A DNA stretch of 64,000 nucleotides. Origin: Aquabacterium sp. A7-Y (GTDB lineage: Bacteria; Pseudomonadota; Gammaproteobacteria; Burkholderiales; Burkholderiaceae_C). How positions within the stretch are numbered: position 1 is the stretch's first letter; each line of letters starts with the position of its first letter. A model generated the notes under the pieces. It had not been told where the DNA came from. It did no database searches and saw only the letters and a program-made list of their open reading frames with translations. Position numbers and translations under genes: made by a program. Below, in pieces: positions 18,628-27,509 of this stretch. The DNA lies in assembly GCF_026153205.1 (NCBI RefSeq), contig NZ_JAPFBW010000001.1, positions 248,001 through 312,000 of the forward strand, read 5' to 3'.

Positions 18628-19347
18628 ATGGACCTGACCGCGCTCAAGACCTTCAAGATCCTCACCCTGCTGCCTTGGGCCGACTGGCTGGCGCTGGCGA
18701 CGTTTTTCGTCGGCTGGATCGGTTACGCCGGGTTTGCCCGGCGGCGCAGCGCCTCATCGATGTCGCTGCTCGCGACCACCAACCACTTCCGGCGCCTGTG
18801 GATGCTGCAGACGACCTGGCGTGACGTGCGTGTGGTCGACGGCGTGATCGTGCAGAACCTGTCGACCAGCCCCTCGTTTTTCGCCTCCACCACGATCCTG
18901 ATCATCGGCGGCCTGCTGGCGGTGCTCGGCACCTCCGAGAAGGCCAGCGTGCTGGTCAAGGAGATCCCGTTCGCGGCCGCCACGACTGCCCTGGTGTTCG
19001 ACCTCAAGGTGCTGGTGCTGACCGGTGTGTTCGTCTATGCCTTCTTCCGCTTCACCTGGTCGCTGCGCCAGTACACCTTTGGCGCACTGGTGATGGGCGC
19101 GCTGCCGGATTTCCGGGTCTTCGAGCGTGGTGAGGCCTCGCGCGAGGAATACGCCGACCGCGCCGGCCGCGTGATGGGGCTGGCAGCCGAGAGCTTCAAC
19201 GACGGGCTGCGGGCCTACTACATGGCCTTCGCGGTGGTGGGCTGGTTTTTTTCGCCGCTGTGGTTCGTGTTGGGGACGGTCGGCGTGGTTTATGTGCTGT
19301 ACCAGCGCGAGTTCCACTCCGATGTGCTGGCGGTGCTGAAGTCGTAA
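18628..19347 (+). CDS. DUF599 family membrane protein
   Basis: A 239-residue protein with four predicted membrane helices (about residues 10-30, 85-105, 120-145 and 200-230). It matches the DUF599 pattern: LATFFVGWIGY near the N-terminus, VQNLSTSPSFFASTTILIIGG before helix 2, and FTWSLRQYTFG with FNDGLRAYYMAFA later. Function unknown. It stands alone between pirin and the LysM protein gene. Confidence 0.82.
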   Translation: MDLTALKTFKILTLLPWADWLALATFFVGWIGYAGFARRRSASSMSLLATTNHFRRLWMLQTTWRDVRVVDGVIVQNLSTSPSFFASTTILIIGGLLAVLGTSEKASVLVKEIPFAAATTALVFDLKVLVLTGVFVYAFFRFTWSLRQYTFGALVMGALPDFRVFERGEASREEYADRAGRVMGLAAESFNDGLRAYYMAFAVVGWFFSPLWFVLGTVGVVYVLYQREFHSDVLAVLKS

Positions 19348-19484
19348 CCTTGAGCGAGGGCTCCCGGCCGGTCGGCTGGCCCATCAGTTCGGCGTGGTGT
19401 CTTCTGTAACGGTGGTTCACCGTTTCTTTGCAGAGTCACGGCAGGCTGGCAGGATCGCCTGGCCGCAATCGCACGAGACCCCTC

Positions 19485-22439
19485 ATGGCCTTTCTCATCG
19501 ACGACAGCTCCTGGCGTTACATCGCGCCCCCGCCCCCGCCCCCGCCTCCGCCGCCGCCACCACCACCAGCACCTCCCTATGACAAGCCCCACCTGCGTTA
19601 TCAGGTGCAGGGCGGCGAAACCCTCGCCGAGATCGCCGCGCGCCATGGCGTCTCGCTGACCTCGGTGGAGGCCGCCAACCCGCAGCTGCAGCGCGGCGAA
19701 CAGCCGCTGCCGACCCAGGAGATCGTGGTGCCGCTGCCGGCGGTCGATGCCGACCTGCCCACGGCCTACCAGGTCCAGACGGGCGACAACGTGAGCACGA
19801 TCGCGAAGGACCACGGGGTTCCCTCACCCTTGCTCCTGCAGGCCAACGGCCACAGCGTGCAGGACCCGCAGCAGCTGAATGCGGGACAGGTTCTCTGGAT
19901 CCCCGCCAAGGCGCCGCAGCAGCCGGCGTCGGCTGCCGCGGCGACCGACCAGGCCGCTGCCGACGTGGCCGAAGCCCGCACCCGACTGAACGCCGAAGAG
20001 TCGGCCACCAACGGCAGCGGGGCGGCTCTGCCCTACCTGCGCAGCAAGCTGGAGGCGGCCCAGGGCCGGCTCGACCTCGCGGTGCAGGACGAGATCGACC
20101 AGCGCGCCCGCAGCGAGGGCAAAACCAAGGCGAGCCCCGAGGACATCGAGCGTTACGGGGCCGACATCGTCGCCCGCTATGCCGGCCGCCCCGGCGAGGC
20201 AGCCGCGGTCGGGGCCACCGTCAAGGACCTGAAGACCGACGCCGAGGTGCAGGCGACGCTCGACAAGGCTGCCTCGCATGCAGACCCGCTCGACAAGCTG
20301 AAGGCGATCAGCCCAGGGTACGACTCGCTGTCACCGGAAGCCAAGCTCAAGCTGCAGACGGACAGCCGCGTGCAGGACTGGGTGAACCAGGTGTCCAAGC
20401 GCGCCAACGAGCCGCTCGTCGACATCGGGGGCGACACGCGCAACTACACCAATCCCTGGCAAGGCCCGTCGAACGCGGCCTTGACCCGGCTCGAAGAGTT
20501 CACGCGCGACCTGTCGCCCGAGCTGGCGGGCGCTGTGGTCGCGCATTCGCTGCCCGAGTACGAGGCGGCCTACCGCAAGGCCCAGCAGGAGGGGGCCGGG
20601 CAGCTGATCGGCATGGGCGGCACCGAGAAGCTCGTCATCTTGTCCAGCCGGGTGGCCGGGACGCCGAATGGCGGGGCCCTGGTGGAGCGCATGGTGGGCC
20701 TGGACGGCTTCGATTCGAACGGCATGCTCACGGCGCTGCGCGACGGCGCCGGTCCGGCCTACCTGATCGAGGCGGCCCGCCGGATCAAGGCCGAAGGCGG
20801 CGATCCGTCGATGCTGCTGCAGCTTGCCCGCGAGGGCGTCGAGCAGTTCAAGGGCCAGGTTGCCGACCACGTCAAGGAGTACAGCCAGCACACCGAAGAG
20901 CTGGCCTGGCTGGTGCACAACCACGGCGGCGCGATGACGCCGGAGCAACTCAACCAGGCCATCGAGGCCTATGCCAAGTCAAAAGGCGACGGCTGGCAGC
21001 AGCGGGCCACCGAATTGCGGGATGGCCTGGCGCAGGACGGCGAGAAGCTGCTTCGCCAGATCGCCCAGCTCGGACAGCTCCCCACGGAATTGTCGGGGTA
21101 CCAGGGTGAGGTCGACCCGCTGCTGCAGAAGCTCGCCGAGGACCCGAGCGCGAACCTCGCGATGACCCTGGCCCTGCAGAAACACCCGGAGATCACCACC
21201 GGGCCCGACAGCAAAGCCCTGCTGGACTTCTTCAAACAGGCCAAGCTGGCCGATCAGGGGCGCAAGCTCGGCCAGGAGTTCGCCACCGCCTATGTGAAGG
21301 CCCAGGTGCTCGGGAAGATCACCAACCTCGACACCCGCGACCCGGCCAGCCTGCAGCAGGCGAAAGACCGGCTGGAGGCGCTCAAGGGCGGCACCATGGC
21401 GAAGCTGCTGGGTGTGTCGTCGGGCGAGTTCGACAAGGCCATCGACGCGGTCAAGGCTTCGATGCCGCAGCCCGGCGATACGCCCGAGCAGGTCCAGAAC
21501 CGGCTGCGCGAGCTTGATAACAAGCTCAAGGAGCTGGACGGGCAGACCGGCCTGCGGTCCTTCGACAAGTCCTCGCCCGCGGGGCTGATGCTGCGAGGCC
21601 TCGGCTTCGCCCTCGGCGCCGTGGGGCTGGCCAACTCGGGGCAGCTCGCGCTCAACGACCCGAATGCGAGGACCGTGGGTCGGGTCCTGGTGGATGCCGC
21701 CGGCCTCGGGCAGAAAGGCGCGGAGCTGGCGCTGGGCCTTGGCCGTATCGATGAAGAGTCCTTCCTCGGCAAGTTCGGCGGCGGCTGGAAGGTGGCGGGC
21801 CGCTTCGGCGCCGGCGACCTGCTCGGCGGCGTCGGGGCCTTGTTCGATGTCTGGAATGCGGTGGACGCGATGAGCAAGGGCGACTATGTCGGCGGCGCGC
21901 TCTATACCACCGCAGCGGCCGGCGGCCTTGCGACGGCCTTCGGCGCGGGGACCATCGCCGGCCCCATCGGCATCGCCGTGGTGGCCGTGGCGACCTTGGG
22001 CCTCGGCTGGCACCAGAAGGTGAAGGCGTCCAACCAGCACGACAACGACACCTCGGCCGCCTTCCTGCAGCAAAGCGGTCTCAGCCCCGAAGCGTCCAAG
22101 GCCCTGGTCGACCAGAGCGGCGACGGGCACAGCCCGGTGCCCTTCCTGATGCACTACGGCAAGTCCAAGGGCTTGACTCAGCAGCAGACGGTGGACTGGT
22201 TGAACGGCCTCAAGCCCGAGCAGTTGGCCGAGATGCGCGACATCGCCCACCACACGCTCGACGACATCGACGGCGATCTGGGCAAGTTCGGCGCTGGCGA
22301 GCCCGGCGACGCCGACTTCTACCAGACCTACATCCCGCCCTACCATCCGCGCGCCGTGCCGCCTCCACCGCCGCCCCCGCACACGGCGATGCAGTTCGAC
22401 AGCTGGCTGCGCGATCAGGGGATCCCGGTGCCGGCTTGA
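19485..22439 (+). CDS. Large orphan LysM/polyproline protein with C-terminal glycine-rich hydrophobic region
   Basis: I do not recognise this 984-residue protein as a characterised family. Seen: no signal peptide; a run of 14 prolines plus APP at residues 15-31; two LysM modules (about 39-84, YQVQGGETLAEIAARHGVSL, and 95-141, YQVQTGDNVSTIAKDHGV) that should bind peptidoglycan or related glycans; a long charged, mostly helical middle (about 150-740); a Gly/Ala-rich hydrophobic stretch (about 800-845, GAGTIAGPIGIAVVAVATLG) able to enter a membrane; and a second Pro tract (about 958-966) before a short C-terminal tail. LysM plus a glycine-zipper-like segment without a Sec signal suggests a secreted effector or toxin-like protein, but no immunity gene or secretion genes adjoin it. 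ATG 19485 has no obvious ribosome site. Confidence 0.7.
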   Translation: MAFLIDDSSWRYIAPPPPPPPPPPPPPPAPPYDKPHLRYQVQGGETLAEIAARHGVSLTSVEAANPQLQRGEQPLPTQEIVVPLPAVDADLPTAYQVQTGDNVSTIAKDHGVPSPLLLQANGHSVQDPQQLNAGQVLWIPAKAPQQPASAAAATDQAAADVAEARTRLNAEESATNGSGAALPYLRSKLEAAQGRLDLAVQDEIDQRARSEGKTKASPEDIERYGADIVARYAGRPGEAAAVGATVKDLKTDAEVQATLDKAASHADPLDKLKAISPGYDSLSPEAKLKLQTDSRVQDWVNQVSKRANEPLVDIGGDTRNYTNPWQGPSNAALTRLEEFTRDLSPELAGAVVAHSLPEYEAAYRKAQQEGAGQLIGMGGTEKLVILSSRVAGTPNGGALVERMVGLDGFDSNGMLTALRDGAGPAYLIEAARRIKAEGGDPSMLLQLAREGVEQFKGQVADHVKEYSQHTEELAWLVHNHGGAMTPEQLNQAIEAYAKSKGDGWQQRATELRDGLAQDGEKLLRQIAQLGQLPTELSGYQGEVDPLLQKLAEDPSANLAMTLALQKHPEITTGPDSKALLDFFKQAKLADQGRKLGQEFATAYVKAQVLGKITNLDTRDPASLQQAKDRLEALKGGTMAKLLGVSSGEFDKAIDAVKASMPQPGDTPEQVQNRLRELDNKLKELDGQTGLRSFDKSSPAGLMLRGLGFALGAVGLANSGQLALNDPNARTVGRVLVDAAGLGQKGAELALGLGRIDEESFLGKFGGGWKVAGRFGAGDLLGGVGALFDVWNAVDAMSKGDYVGGALYTTAAAGGLATAFGAGTIAGPIGIAVVAVATLGLGWHQKVKASNQHDNDTSAAFLQQSGLSPEASKALVDQSGDGHSPVPFLMHYGKSKGLTQQQTVDWLNGLKPEQLAEMRDIAHHTLDDIDGDLGKFGAGEPGDADFYQTYIPPYHPRAVPPPPPPPHTAMQFDSWLRDQGIPVPA
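19527..19577 (+). repeat. Polyproline-coding microsatellite-like tract
   Basis: CCCCCG hexamers followed by CCG/CCA triplets encode 14 Pro plus APP near the N-terminus of the LysM protein. The units are multiples of 3, so slippage would change length without breaking the frame. Confidence 0.6.
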
Positions 22440-22497
22440 CGTGACGAGTCGCTCGCGCCTGCACGTCCGGCCCGGCTGAACGCGCAGCGCCGGGTGT

Positions 22498-23262
22498 TCA
22501 GCGCTCCTGCGCCGGGGCGTCGGCTGTCGGCTCGAGCGCCGCGCCGAGCGCCTCGCGTTCGTCGAAGACAAAGCAGCTGCCGTGGTAGTGCGCCCCGCCG
22601 GTCTCCTCGAAGTACTTGAGGATGCCGCCTTCGAGCTGCCAGACATGGTCCAGCCCGGCTTCCTGCATGAAGATGGCGGCCTTCTCGCAGCGGATGCCGC
22701 CGGTGCAGAAGCTCACCACGGTCTTGCCCCGCAGTTCCTCTCGGTGCGCCAGCAGGGCGGCCGGGAAGTCGCTGAATTTCTCGATGCGCCAGTCGATCGC
22801 GCCGTCGAAGCTGCCGTAGTCGACCTCGAAGGCATTGCGCGTGTCCAGCGTGACCACCGGGCGGCCTTCGTCGTCGTGGCCCTGGTCCAGCCAGCGCGTC
22901 AACGTGCGGGGGTCCAGCGCCGGGGCCCGCCCGGCCTCGGGGCGGATCGAGGGGTGGTTCATGCGGATGATCTCGCGCTTGACCTTGACCAGCAGCTTGC
23001 GGAAGGGCACCTCGCTCGACCAGCTCTCCTTGGGCGCGAGGTCGGCAAAACGCGCGTCCGAGCGCAGCCACCCGACAAAACCGCGCACTGCTTCGCCAGG
23101 GCCGGCCAGGAACAGATTGATGCCTTCCTCGGCGAGCAGCACGGTGCCTTTCAGGCCGTCTTGCGCGGCGCGTGAGTGGATGCTCTCGCGCAGTTCGGCG
23201 GCGTCGGGCAATCGCACGAACTTGTAGGCGGAAATGTTCAGGATCTGGTTCACGGCGGGCAT
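22498..23262 (-). CDS. trhO: tRNA uridine(34) hydroxylase TrhO (rhodanese-family)
   Basis: A 254-residue protein of the TrhO/YceA family, which hydroxylates U34 of tRNA using oxygen. An N-terminal acylphosphatase-like domain ([16 protein letters not shown]) is followed by a rhodanese domain with [19 protein letters not shown] and the catalytic-Cys loop [12 protein letters not shown]. The ATG at 23262 lies within a minus-strand TAAAATG; an in-frame GTG at 23253 (giving [12 protein letters not shown]) lies 7 nt after that -10-like hexamer and may be the true start. Divergent from dnaE across 31 bp. Confidence 0.92.
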   Translation of the reverse strand: MPAVNQILNISAYKFVRLPDAAELRESIHSRAAQDGLKGTVLLAEEGINLFLAGPGEAVRGFVGWLRSDARFADLAPKESWSSEVPFRKLLVKVKREIIRMNHPSIRPEAGRAPALDPRTLTRWLDQGHDDEGRPVVTLDTRNAFEVDYGSFDGAIDWRIEKFSDFPAALLAHREELRGKTVVSFCTGGIRCEKAAIFMQEAGLDHVWQLEGGILKYFEETGGAHYHGSCFVFDEREALGAALEPTADAPAQER

Positions 23263-23266
23263 TTTA
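23261..23266 (-). promoter_or_regulatory. -10-like TAAAAT for trhO, half of a divergent symmetric promoter
   Basis: Minus-strand TAAAAT sits in ATTTTAG (23261-23267), which is inverted as CTAAAAT at 23281-23287. It overlaps the annotated ATG, which suggests translation from GTG 23253 on a leaderless mRNA. Confidence 0.45.
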
Positions 23267-23281
23267 GGCAGGCGGTCCTCC

Positions 23282-23287
23282 TAAAAT
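23282..23287 (+). promoter_or_regulatory. -10-like TAAAAT for dnaE (leaderless arrangement)
   Basis: TAAAAT is followed by 6 nt and the dnaE ATG at 23294, so the predicted +1 is the start codon itself. It is the mirror image of the trhO hexamer. Confidence 0.5.
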
Positions 23288-23293
23288 CCCCGG

Positions 23294-26200
23294 ATGCCTT
23301 TCGTACACCTTCGCACCCACACCGAGTTCTCGGTGGTGGACGGCACCGTGCGTGTCGACGACGTGGTGGCCGCCGCCGCCGCCGACCAGCAGGTCGCGCT
23401 CGCGATCACCGACCTGAGCAACCTGTTCGGTGCTATCAAGTTCTACAAGGAAGCGCGCGGCACGGGCGTCAAGCCCATCATCGGCGCCGACGTCTGGCTG
23501 GAGCCCGCGCACGGCGAAAAAACACCCAGCCGCCTGCTGCTGCTGATCCAGGACAAGGCCGGCTACCTCAACCTGAGCGAGCTGCTGGCCCGGGCCTGGA
23601 CCCAGAACGTCAACGCTGCCAAGGCCTGCCTCAAGTGGGAGTGGCTGGAAGCCCTCAACGGCGGGCTGATCGCGTTGTCGGGCGCCGACCTGGGCGCCGT
23701 GGGTCAGGCCCTGCTCGCGCGCGACGAGGCGCGCGCCGAAGCCGCCGCGCGGCAGCTCGCGGGGATCTTCCCGCAGCGCTTCTACATCGAGCTGCAGCGC
23801 GCCGGCCAGAGCGGCAACGAGGCGCATGTGCGTGCCGCGGTGCCCTTGGCCGCGCGCCTGGGGCTGCCGGTCGTCGCGACCCACCCGGTGCAGTTCCAGA
23901 CGCCCGACGACTTCGAGGCGCACGAGGCACGTGTCTGCATCGCCGAGGGCGAGACGCTGACCAACCCCCGGCGCATCAAGCGCTTCACGCGCGAGCAGTA
24001 CTTCAAGAGCCAGGCCGAGATGGAGGCGCTGTTCGCCGACCTGCCATCGGCCCTCGCCAACACGGTGGAGATCGCGAAGCGCTGCAGCCTCACGCTGGTG
24101 CTCGGCAAGCCGCAGCTGCCTGACTTCCCGACCCCCGAGGTCGAGGGCCGGCGCATGCCCATGGAGGAGTACTTCCGCTACGCCTCCCACGAGGGCCTGA
24201 AGGAGCGCATGGTGCTGCTCTTCCCCGACGAGGCGAAGCGCGCCGAGGCGATGCCGCGTTATGTGGAGCGGCTGGACTTCGAGATCAACACGATCCTGAA
24301 GATGGGCTTCCCCGGCTACTTCCTGATCGTGGCCGACTTCATCAACTGGGCCAAGAACAACGGCTGCCCGGTGGGCCCGGGCCGGGGCTCCGGGGCCGGT
24401 TCGCTGGTGGCCTACGCGCTGAAGATCACCGACCTGGATCCGCTGCGCTACAACCTGCTGTTCGAGCGTTTCCTGAACCCCGAGCGGGTCTCGATGCCCG
24501 ACTTCGACATCGACTTCTGCCAGTCCAACCGCGACCGCGTGATCGACTACGTGAAGGAGAAGTACGGTCGCGACGCCGTCTCGCAGATCGCCACCTTCGG
24601 CACCATGGCGGCGAAGGCCGCGCTGCGCGACGTGGGCCGGGTGCTGGGCATGGGCTACGGCCATGTCGACGGCATCGCCAAGCTGATCCCCGCGCCGCCG
24701 GGCAAGACCGTGACGCTCAAGCGCCCCGGCGACAAGCCCGACCCCGGCATCATCTACGCGCGCAAGGAAGCCCCCGAGATCGAGGAGCGCGAGAAGAACG
24801 AAGAGGAGGTGGCCGAGCTGCTGAACCTCGCTGAGCGTGTCGAAGGCATGGTGCGCAACATCGGCATGCACGCCGGGGGCGTGCTGATCGCGCCCGGCAA
24901 GATCACCGACTTCTGCCCGCTCTACATGCAGCCCGGCAGCGACTCGGCGGTCTCGCAGTACGACAAGGACGATGTCGAGGCGATCGGCCTGGTGAAGTTC
25001 GACTTCCTGGGTCTGGCGACGCTCACCATCCTGGAGACCGCCAAGGAATTCATCGTCAAGCGGCATCCCGACCAGCGCGACTTCGCCTTCGAGAAGATCC
25101 CGCTCGACGACAAGGCCTCCTACCAGCTGCTCTCCGAAGGCAAGACGGTCGCGGTGTTCCAGCTGGAAAGCCGCGGCATGCAGGGCATGCTGCGCGACGC
25201 CAAGCCCAGCGTCTTCGAGGACATCATCGCGCTGGTGGCGCTCTACCGCCCGGGCCCGATGGACCTGATCCCCAGCTTCTGCGCCCGCAAGCACGGCCGT
25301 GAGGAGGTCGAGTACCCGCATCCCCTGATGAAGGAGGTGCTGGAGGAGACCTACGGCATCATGGTCTACCAGGAACAGGTGATGCAGGTGGCGCAGCGCC
25401 TGGGCGGCTACTCGCTGGGCGGCGCCGATCTGCTGCGCCGCGCGATGGGCAAGAAGAAGGCCGAGGAGATGGCGAAACACCGCCTGATCTTCGCCGAGGG
25501 CGCGGCCAAGAACGACATCCCGCCCGAGCTGGCCAACGAGATCTTCGACTTGATGGAGAAGTTCGCGGGCTACGGCTTCAACAAGTCGCACGCCGCGGCC
25601 TACGCCCTGCTGGCCTACCACACGGCCTGGCTCAAGGTGCACTACCTGGCCGAATTCGTCGCGGCCAACATGACCGTCGCGCTCGACGACACCGACAAGC
25701 TCAAGATCTTCTACGACGACGCGGTGCAGCTCGGCCTCACCTTCGAGCCGCCCAACGTCAACACCGGCGGCTACCGCTTCGAGCCGGTGGCGAACAAGGT
25801 GGTGCGCTACGGCCTCGGGGCGGTCAAGGGCACCGGCCAGAGCGCGATCGAAGCCATCGTGCAGGCGCGCGAGGAGGGCGGCCCCTTCAAGAGCCTGTTC
25901 GACTTCTGCGCCCGGGTCGACCGCAGCCGCATCAACAAGCGCACCGTCGAGGCCCTCATCAAGGCGGGTGCCTTCGACTCGCTGGAGCCCAACCGCGCCG
26001 CGCTGATCGCCAGCATCGGCCTGGCCTTCGAATACGCCGGCGCCCAGGCGGCCAATGCCGACCAGGGCGGCCTGTTCGACTTCGGCGACTCGCACGCCTC
26101 CTCCTCGGCGGAGCCGGACCTGGTCGCCGCCGAGCCCTGGAGCATCAAGGAACGGCTGGGCTTCGAGAAGATCGCGATCGGCTTCTACCTCTCGGGCCAC

Positions 26201-26812
26201 CTGTTCGACGAGTACGAACCGGAGGTGCGCCAGTTCGCCAAGCGCAAGATCGCCGACCTGATCGACAGCCGCGAGCCGCAGATGCTCGCCGGCATCGTCA
26301 GCGACCTGCGGGTCGTCAACGGCCAGCGCGGGCGCGTCGCGATCTTCAAGCTCGACGACCGCAGCGACGTGATCGAGGCGGTGGCCAACGAAGAGCTGCT
26401 GGACGCGCACCGCGAGCTGTTCCGCGACGACGAGCTCATCGTCGTGCAGGGCAAGGTGCAGCCCGACCGTTTTTCGGGCGGCCTGCGCCTGAATGTCCAG
26501 CAGGTCTGGGACCTGACCAGCGCGCGCTGCCGCTTCGGCAAATACCTCCGGGTGGCGGTCAACGGCTCGGCGCCGCCGGTGGGCGAGCTGGTGCGCCAGT
26601 TCCCGCCGAAGCGCACCGCCACCGAGCACGGCGACCTGCTGCAGGGCCTGACCGTGCGCCTGCTGCTGCACCGCAGCATGGCCTACGGCGAGCTCGACCT
26701 GGGCGAGGAAGCGCGCTTCTACCCCAGCGACGAGGCGCTGCAGCGCTGGCGCCAAGGAGCGCAGCAGGGCCAGGCGACGGTGATCTACGAGGAACCGCAA
26801 AAAGCGATGTAG
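23294..26812 (+). CDS. dnaE: DNA polymerase III alpha subunit
   Basis: The replicative polymerase catalytic subunit, 1172 residues, close to the usual 1150-1170. The N-terminal PHP domain starts VHLRTHTEFSVVDGTV; the C-family palm carries PDFDIDF with catalytic Asp403 and Asp405, after GPGRGSGAGSLVAYAL. Downstream come YGFNKSHAAAYALLAYHTAW, the helix-hairpin-helix region and an OB fold (QMLAGIVSDLRVVNGQRGR). Start ATG 23294 is directly preceded by a -10-like hexamer, so the mRNA may be leaderless. Divergent from trhO. Confidence 0.98.
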   Translation: MPFVHLRTHTEFSVVDGTVRVDDVVAAAAADQQVALAITDLSNLFGAIKFYKEARGTGVKPIIGADVWLEPAHGEKTPSRLLLLIQDKAGYLNLSELLARAWTQNVNAAKACLKWEWLEALNGGLIALSGADLGAVGQALLARDEARAEAAARQLAGIFPQRFYIELQRAGQSGNEAHVRAAVPLAARLGLPVVATHPVQFQTPDDFEAHEARVCIAEGETLTNPRRIKRFTREQYFKSQAEMEALFADLPSALANTVEIAKRCSLTLVLGKPQLPDFPTPEVEGRRMPMEEYFRYASHEGLKERMVLLFPDEAKRAEAMPRYVERLDFEINTILKMGFPGYFLIVADFINWAKNNGCPVGPGRGSGAGSLVAYALKITDLDPLRYNLLFERFLNPERVSMPDFDIDFCQSNRDRVIDYVKEKYGRDAVSQIATFGTMAAKAALRDVGRVLGMGYGHVDGIAKLIPAPPGKTVTLKRPGDKPDPGIIYARKEAPEIEEREKNEEEVAELLNLAERVEGMVRNIGMHAGGVLIAPGKITDFCPLYMQPGSDSAVSQYDKDDVEAIGLVKFDFLGLATLTILETAKEFIVKRHPDQRDFAFEKIPLDDKASYQLLSEGKTVAVFQLESRGMQGMLRDAKPSVFEDIIALVALYRPGPMDLIPSFCARKHGREEVEYPHPLMKEVLEETYGIMVYQEQVMQVAQRLGGYSLGGADLLRRAMGKKKAEEMAKHRLIFAEGAAKNDIPPELANEIFDLMEKFAGYGFNKSHAAAYALLAYHTAWLKVHYLAEFVAANMTVALDDTDKLKIFYDDAVQLGLTFEPPNVNTGGYRFEPVANKVVRYGLGAVKGTGQSAIEAIVQAREEGGPFKSLFDFCARVDRSRINKRTVEALIKAGAFDSLEPNRAALIASIGLAFEYAGAQAANADQGGLFDFGDSHASSSAEPDLVAAEPWSIKERLGFEKIAIGFYLSGHLFDEYEPEVRQFAKRKIADLIDSREPQMLAGIVSDLRVVNGQRGRVAIFKLDDRSDVIEAVANEELLDAHRELFRDDELIVVQGKVQPDRFSGGLRLNVQQVWDLTSARCRFGKYLRVAVNGSAPPVGELVRQFPPKRTATEHGDLLQGLTVRLLLHRSMAYGELDLGEEARFYPSDEALQRWRQGAQQGQATVIYEEPQKAM

Positions 26813-26986
26813 GCGCGGCGTGACATGCGTCCGCCTTTCAGGGGCCGCGAGGGCTCGCCTGTCCGGAAACTGGGCGGCTTTCCCTTTCATGGCGCCAAAG
26901 CACACTAAGATGCGGGCTTTCAAGACAGCGCGGACCGCTTGGTTCCCTGACGCAGTGGACCAGGGCGGCCGTATCGGGAGCCCGCA

Positions 26987-27406
26987 GTGAAAGCAGTTGC
27001 AGCAGCATTCGTCGGCCTGGCGCTGGCCGCCGGGGGGCAGTTGGCGTCGGCCCAGGACGTCGGCGTGTCGGTGAGCATCAGCCAGCCGGGCGTCTATGGT
27101 CGCATCGACATCGGCAACCGGCCGCCCCCGCCGCTCTACTACCCCCAGCCGGTGATCATCACCCAGCCGCGTGTGGTGCAGCAGCCGATCTACATGCACG
27201 TGCCGCCGGGGCATGCCAAAAACTGGCGCAAGCATTGCCACCGCTACGATGCCTGCGGCACGCCGGTGTATTTCGTGAAGTCCGGCGCAGGGCATGGCGG
27301 GCGGCGCGATCACGACCATGGTCACCACGGGCATCATGGCCACCATGACCACGACGAGCATCGCGGGCACCACGGCCACAAGCACAAACACAAGCACGAC
27401 CACTGA
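26987..27406 (+). CDS. Small secreted protein with His-rich C-terminal tail
   Basis: A 139-residue protein with a clear Sec signal peptide (MKAVAAAFVGLALAAGG, cleavage likely after ASAQ). A Pro/Tyr-rich middle contains VPPGHAKNWRKHCHRYDACG with two Cys. The last 37 residues contain 18 His mixed with Asp, Gly and Lys, a metal-chelating composition (Ni, Zn or Cu) that suggests a periplasmic metal buffer; this is inference. Similar short periplasmic proteins with PPGHAKxWxxHC occur in Burkholderiales. It lies 174 bp after dnaE and in front of the patatin gene. Confidence 0.75.
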   Translation: MKAVAAAFVGLALAAGGQLASAQDVGVSVSISQPGVYGRIDIGNRPPPPLYYPQPVIITQPRVVQQPIYMHVPPGHAKNWRKHCHRYDACGTPVYFVKSGAGHGGRRDHDHGHHGHHGHHDHDEHRGHHGHKHKHKHDH

Positions 27407-27509
27407 GCCCGTCGCGGCCTTCGGTGGGGGCGACTCCTTGCGGACCGGGCCGGCGGTCGCCCAGCCCCTTGCCGCACCGGAGAAGACCGGCTCCGCGTCC
27501 GCCACCCCG

